Origin: Hofstenia miamia
Taxonomy: Eukaryota; Xenacoelomorpha; Acoela
Assembly: GCA_004352715.1 (NCBI GenBank)
Contig: SCFE01000118.1
Coordinates: 90,578 to 154,577 of the forward strand
Length of the DNA: 64,000 bases
Direction: 5' to 3'
Shown: piece by piece, positions 60,510 to 64,000 of the stretch
Layout of the letters: the number at the start of each line of letters is the position of its first letter
Numbering within the stretch: position 1 is the stretch's first letter
Notes under the pieces: generated by a model
What the model was told of the DNA's origin: nothing
Databases searched by the model: none
Seen by the model: only the letters and a program-made list of their open reading frames with translations
Made by a program: the position numbers and the translations under genes

Positions 60510-61262
60510 TTAGCAGATTGGAGGCTACTGTGTAAATCACTGGATGTGATTCAGATTCGATCCCTTTGCAATAACGCTCCACTTGGTAATATGCCACAAT
60601 CAACATGTGCATTGTCGGGATAGTTGATACTCCGAGCTGCCTAAAAATCTCTCTAAGAGGTCTGATCCACTCCACCACCTCCGAAATCAGAATACGATTG
60701 GGCGGAAGTTTGTGGATCATTTTACGCTCAGATAAAGCCTCACGCAATGCTTCGTAGCTACGATCGAATCCACAAAACAGCTGAATAAAATCTTCCCAGC
60801 CACGTGTCTTACAAGCACGCTTGATTGAAATGGGCAAACAATGATTTATTCCAGATGAATCTGAAATGTACATTTGCAGATTCCGCATGTCATACAACAG
60901 TTCCTTCAAATCGTTCTCTACTTCAACATTAGCAGAGAATACGTCTGCAAAACATGTGTGGAAGCGATGGCAGAAACATATATAATTAGTAATTACCATT
61001 ATTTTCCAATGCAATCAATACGTTTGATCCAGAATCAGTTCTATTAGGCATATCATGTGGATTTCCATAATTGTGGATTTCTATAATTGTGTATTTCCTT
61101 TCTAATATTTTCGCCTGAATGTGAAACATCCGGAAACACCCGACCGGCAAATTCAAAGTTCCAAGGCATCAGCGGTTTTAAGTAGACGACAGAAACATCT
61201 AGATAGTTGCGTTTGACAACATTATCTGTCCATAAATCATAGTGACATTGATCAAACTGTAA
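60510..61262 (-). pseudogene. hAT-family transposase, frameshifted and cut by a gap
   Basis: Read on the minus strand in three frames. At 61,262-61,090: DQCHYDLWTDNVVKRNYLDV, then SVVYLKP, where hAT proteins have their first catalytic aspartate (D-WT). At about 61,053-60,990: NRTDSGSNVLIALENNG, matching the second catalytic TDxGSN motif. At 61,014-60,510: CFCHRFHTCFADVF (the hAT CxxH motif), a helical region, RACKTRGWEDFIQLFCGFDR and VVEWIRPLREIFRQLG, then YYQVERYCKG. The order D-WT, TD-GSN, C-xxH is the hAT core. The C-terminal dimerisation region would lie in the gap. The stops between segments make it inactive. Confidence 0.82.
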
Positions 61263-61653
61263 ACATGTTTACCTAACTTTCTCACTTACATTGAGCCTGC
61301 TTTGGTCAATAACAAAAGTCCAGTTCATATCCTGGTAGTTTTATAGAAATCCATGGTGTTGGTCGATCTAAATCACTCGATATAAATCATTGATTTAAAT
61401 CATTGATTTAAACCAAGGGCTGCTCACTTGAGAAACCGGGAGGTGTTCAGGAAGGCCTATTAGATTTTTATGAAACTTTGTTATCTAGAGTAGTTTTTGA
61501 TGCTGGATTCGAAAACGCACTTAATTTTTTGATTTAAGGTCTACGTTGACAGATACTCAAAATGTTCACAAATATTAATTGTGATAAATTTAATATTATT
61601 CCTTCAAACAAAACCTTTGTATATTATTATATCGCAAAATTACATCTGTACTC

Positions 61654-61690
<37 letters not shown>
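61263..61690. other. Intergenic DNA
   Basis: Contains a short internal repeat (AAATCATTGATTTAAA words at about 61,384-61,411) and a TA tract at 61,659-61,689 before the gap. No gene. Confidence 0.55.
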
Positions 61691-62690
61691 NNNNNNNNNN
61701 NNNNNNNNNNNNNNNNNNNNNNNNNNNNNNNNNNNNNNNNNNNNNNNNNNNNNNNNNNNNNNNNNNNNNNNNNNNNNNNNNNNNNNNNNNNNNNNNNNNN
61801 NNNNNNNNNNNNNNNNNNNNNNNNNNNNNNNNNNNNNNNNNNNNNNNNNNNNNNNNNNNNNNNNNNNNNNNNNNNNNNNNNNNNNNNNNNNNNNNNNNNN
61901 NNNNNNNNNNNNNNNNNNNNNNNNNNNNNNNNNNNNNNNNNNNNNNNNNNNNNNNNNNNNNNNNNNNNNNNNNNNNNNNNNNNNNNNNNNNNNNNNNNNN
62001 NNNNNNNNNNNNNNNNNNNNNNNNNNNNNNNNNNNNNNNNNNNNNNNNNNNNNNNNNNNNNNNNNNNNNNNNNNNNNNNNNNNNNNNNNNNNNNNNNNNN
62101 NNNNNNNNNNNNNNNNNNNNNNNNNNNNNNNNNNNNNNNNNNNNNNNNNNNNNNNNNNNNNNNNNNNNNNNNNNNNNNNNNNNNNNNNNNNNNNNNNNNN
62201 NNNNNNNNNNNNNNNNNNNNNNNNNNNNNNNNNNNNNNNNNNNNNNNNNNNNNNNNNNNNNNNNNNNNNNNNNNNNNNNNNNNNNNNNNNNNNNNNNNNN
62301 NNNNNNNNNNNNNNNNNNNNNNNNNNNNNNNNNNNNNNNNNNNNNNNNNNNNNNNNNNNNNNNNNNNNNNNNNNNNNNNNNNNNNNNNNNNNNNNNNNNN
62401 NNNNNNNNNNNNNNNNNNNNNNNNNNNNNNNNNNNNNNNNNNNNNNNNNNNNNNNNNNNNNNNNNNNNNNNNNNNNNNNNNNNNNNNNNNNNNNNNNNNN
62501 NNNNNNNNNNNNNNNNNNNNNNNNNNNNNNNNNNNNNNNNNNNNNNNNNNNNNNNNNNNNNNNNNNNNNNNNNNNNNNNNNNNNNNNNNNNNNNNNNNNN
62601 NNNNNNNNNNNNNNNNNNNNNNNNNNNNNNNNNNNNNNNNNNNNNNNNNNNNNNNNNNNNNNNNNNNNNNNNNNNNNNNNNNNNNNNNNN
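61691..62690. other. Assembly gap, exactly 1000 N
   Basis: Placeholder-length gap entered from a TA tract. Confidence 0.95.
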
Positions 62691-64000
62691 AATTTATATT
62701 ACAAATATATTTTATATTATTTTTGGATTTTTGGATTTTACTGATTATTAATTTAAAGGTAGTTCTTCAAAGTTAGTATTGGCTAAATATTTGGATAAGC
62801 AGTTTCGTTGCTTATAGTTTTGTTGTAATAACATTCAGTCTTAATTTCGAAAATAAATAAATCCCAAAAAATAATTTAAATTATTAAACAATTCTATGTA
62901 TATTTTTCAGCTGCTATAATAATTTGAAAACATTTCGTTTTAGAGCTCTGTTGAACAACTAGAGACCTCAGTAAAACTAGCAAGCTCCCTGGAATCTGGG
63001 AAATTTCCCAATACGAAAATCATCATTAAATTTAAGTTTTTTAATTTAAATTTCATTTTAGAATTATTACGTGGCCCACAAAACAGATTTTGAAGTTAGT
63101 TTTTTGAATGAATTATAAATTCGAAATGTGATAATAGAATTAAATGAATCAAATTAATCGAAATATAAAAGTGACTTATCAAACTTCAATTAAGCTGTAG
63201 TAAATGTATTTAAGTCAACATTAAAGAAAAGTAAGACTTATAGAAACATTAGAAAGAATACGAAATTTCAAAAAAACGGAAATAAAACATAGCTCACTTC
63301 TATATCGGAGAGAAATACCTAAAAATATGAGCAGACACACATCCAAACCAAATTATCAATGAATGTGAGTAAATGTTGAAAAATAAACAACGGAAATATT
63401 GAAATGCATTTTAAAAGTCAATTTTTGCAATATTTTGAAAATTTTCGTAAATTTTCGCCACTTTCCTTATCAATCAACGTGCTCATGACGGAGATTATCT
63501 CCAAAGAAGAATCATGCCCATTTCCTTATTAAAAAGTTTAAATTAAGGCATGTTTTACTGATGTCAACACCAAGATATCGTTTATTTGTCTTCTTAAATA
63601 TATTAGAGTAAAATATTGAAGATAGAGTAAAAAGTAAATAAAGAATTAAATGAACTTTATTTATTTCTATATGTAATTCCGCACATCTTCAAATGCTTAC
63701 GATATCATAGAAATAAGAGTAATTTTATAATAAATAATATGAACTTCATTCAAAAAAATTATTAAATAATTTGATTGTTGATCTAAAGAGTTTTAAAAAC
63801 ATCCAACGTGTAAAATATGCAAACACCATTGCTAAAAAACAAAAATTCAAAGTTTTTTCTGCTTACAACATAACTGTCCAATCAAAGTTGGTTATCTTCC
63901 ATTGAAAATACTTAAGTGAAAATATTATTAATTTTATGTCGTTATTCAAACTTTTTACTACAAGGTATTACTTATTTATATATACATATATATAAACCTT
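62691..64000. other. Intergenic AT-rich DNA, no gene recognised
   Basis: No open frame with a motif, no repeat architecture and no RNA gene seen. Confidence 0.55.

Noticed and set aside
1-64000. CRISPR arrays, operons, prokaryotic promoters, tRNA/rRNA genes
   Set aside because: Nothing with the required repeat-spacer, operon or cloverleaf structure was seen; the DNA is eukaryotic.

Overview
This 64 kb window is AT-rich invertebrate metazoan nuclear DNA. The evidence is a split gene with GT-AG introns, an animal-specific SH2/PH adaptor protein, dozens of (TA)n microsatellites, and many kinds of eukaryotic transposon. No bacterial, phage or CRISPR features are visible. The mix of AT-richness, Tc1/mariner, Penelope-like elements and a repeat I remember from many aquatic invertebrates fits an arthropod such as a copepod. 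That placement is inference and is weak.

Only one host gene is supported: a 7-coding-exon SH2B/Lnk-family adaptor on the + strand (33,246-43,306, polyA signal at 43,521). All splice phases agree. The predicted protein is about 652-657 aa, with an N-terminal helical segment, an acidic/proline-rich linker, a PH domain, a second linker and a C-terminal SH2 domain. Small tyrosine motifs of a common form recur along the linkers and tail. The gene would act as a cytoplasmic adaptor downstream of receptor tyrosine kinases or JAK-type kinases, as known for SH2B1/2/3 and fly Lnk.

The rest is intergenic DNA and mobile-element remains. In order: LINE remnant (8.5-9.8 kb); a pair of identical ~150-bp direct repeats (10.0/10.6 kb); a full-length but broken Tc1 element (11.2-12.6 kb); about 11 kb with no genes; a multi-copy unknown ORF family (25.1-26.3 kb); a long dispersed repeat (26.9-30.6 kb, fragments at 6.8 and 23.6 kb) with a 415-bp hAT-type MITE and its 8-bp target duplication; the SH2B gene, with a foldback-like element in its last intron; two Penelope-like fragments with GIY-YIG endonuclease sequence (45.2-45.6 and 47.4-48.6 kb); a piggyBac-type MITE (46.6 kb); LINE RT remnants (49.1 and 50.8-51.4 kb); a 'CCGCCAAGGAG' repeat (53.1 kb); an internally deleted piggyBac (55.85-56.75 kb); a broken mariner (57.2-59.3 kb); and a broken hAT transposase (60.5-61.3 kb).

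Assembly quality strongly affects interpretation. Four gaps are exactly 1000 N, most gaps border (TA)n tracts, and several isolated single Ns mark contig joins where a sequence is repeated, either identically (2.15 kb at 26.5-30.8 kb) or nearly so. These look like unmerged haplotype contigs or scaffold joins rather than biological tandem duplications. Collapsing the mariner repeat gives an element of about 1.29 kb, the normal size. Removing a foreign contig at 47.8-48.5 kb rejoins a Penelope-like reading frame.
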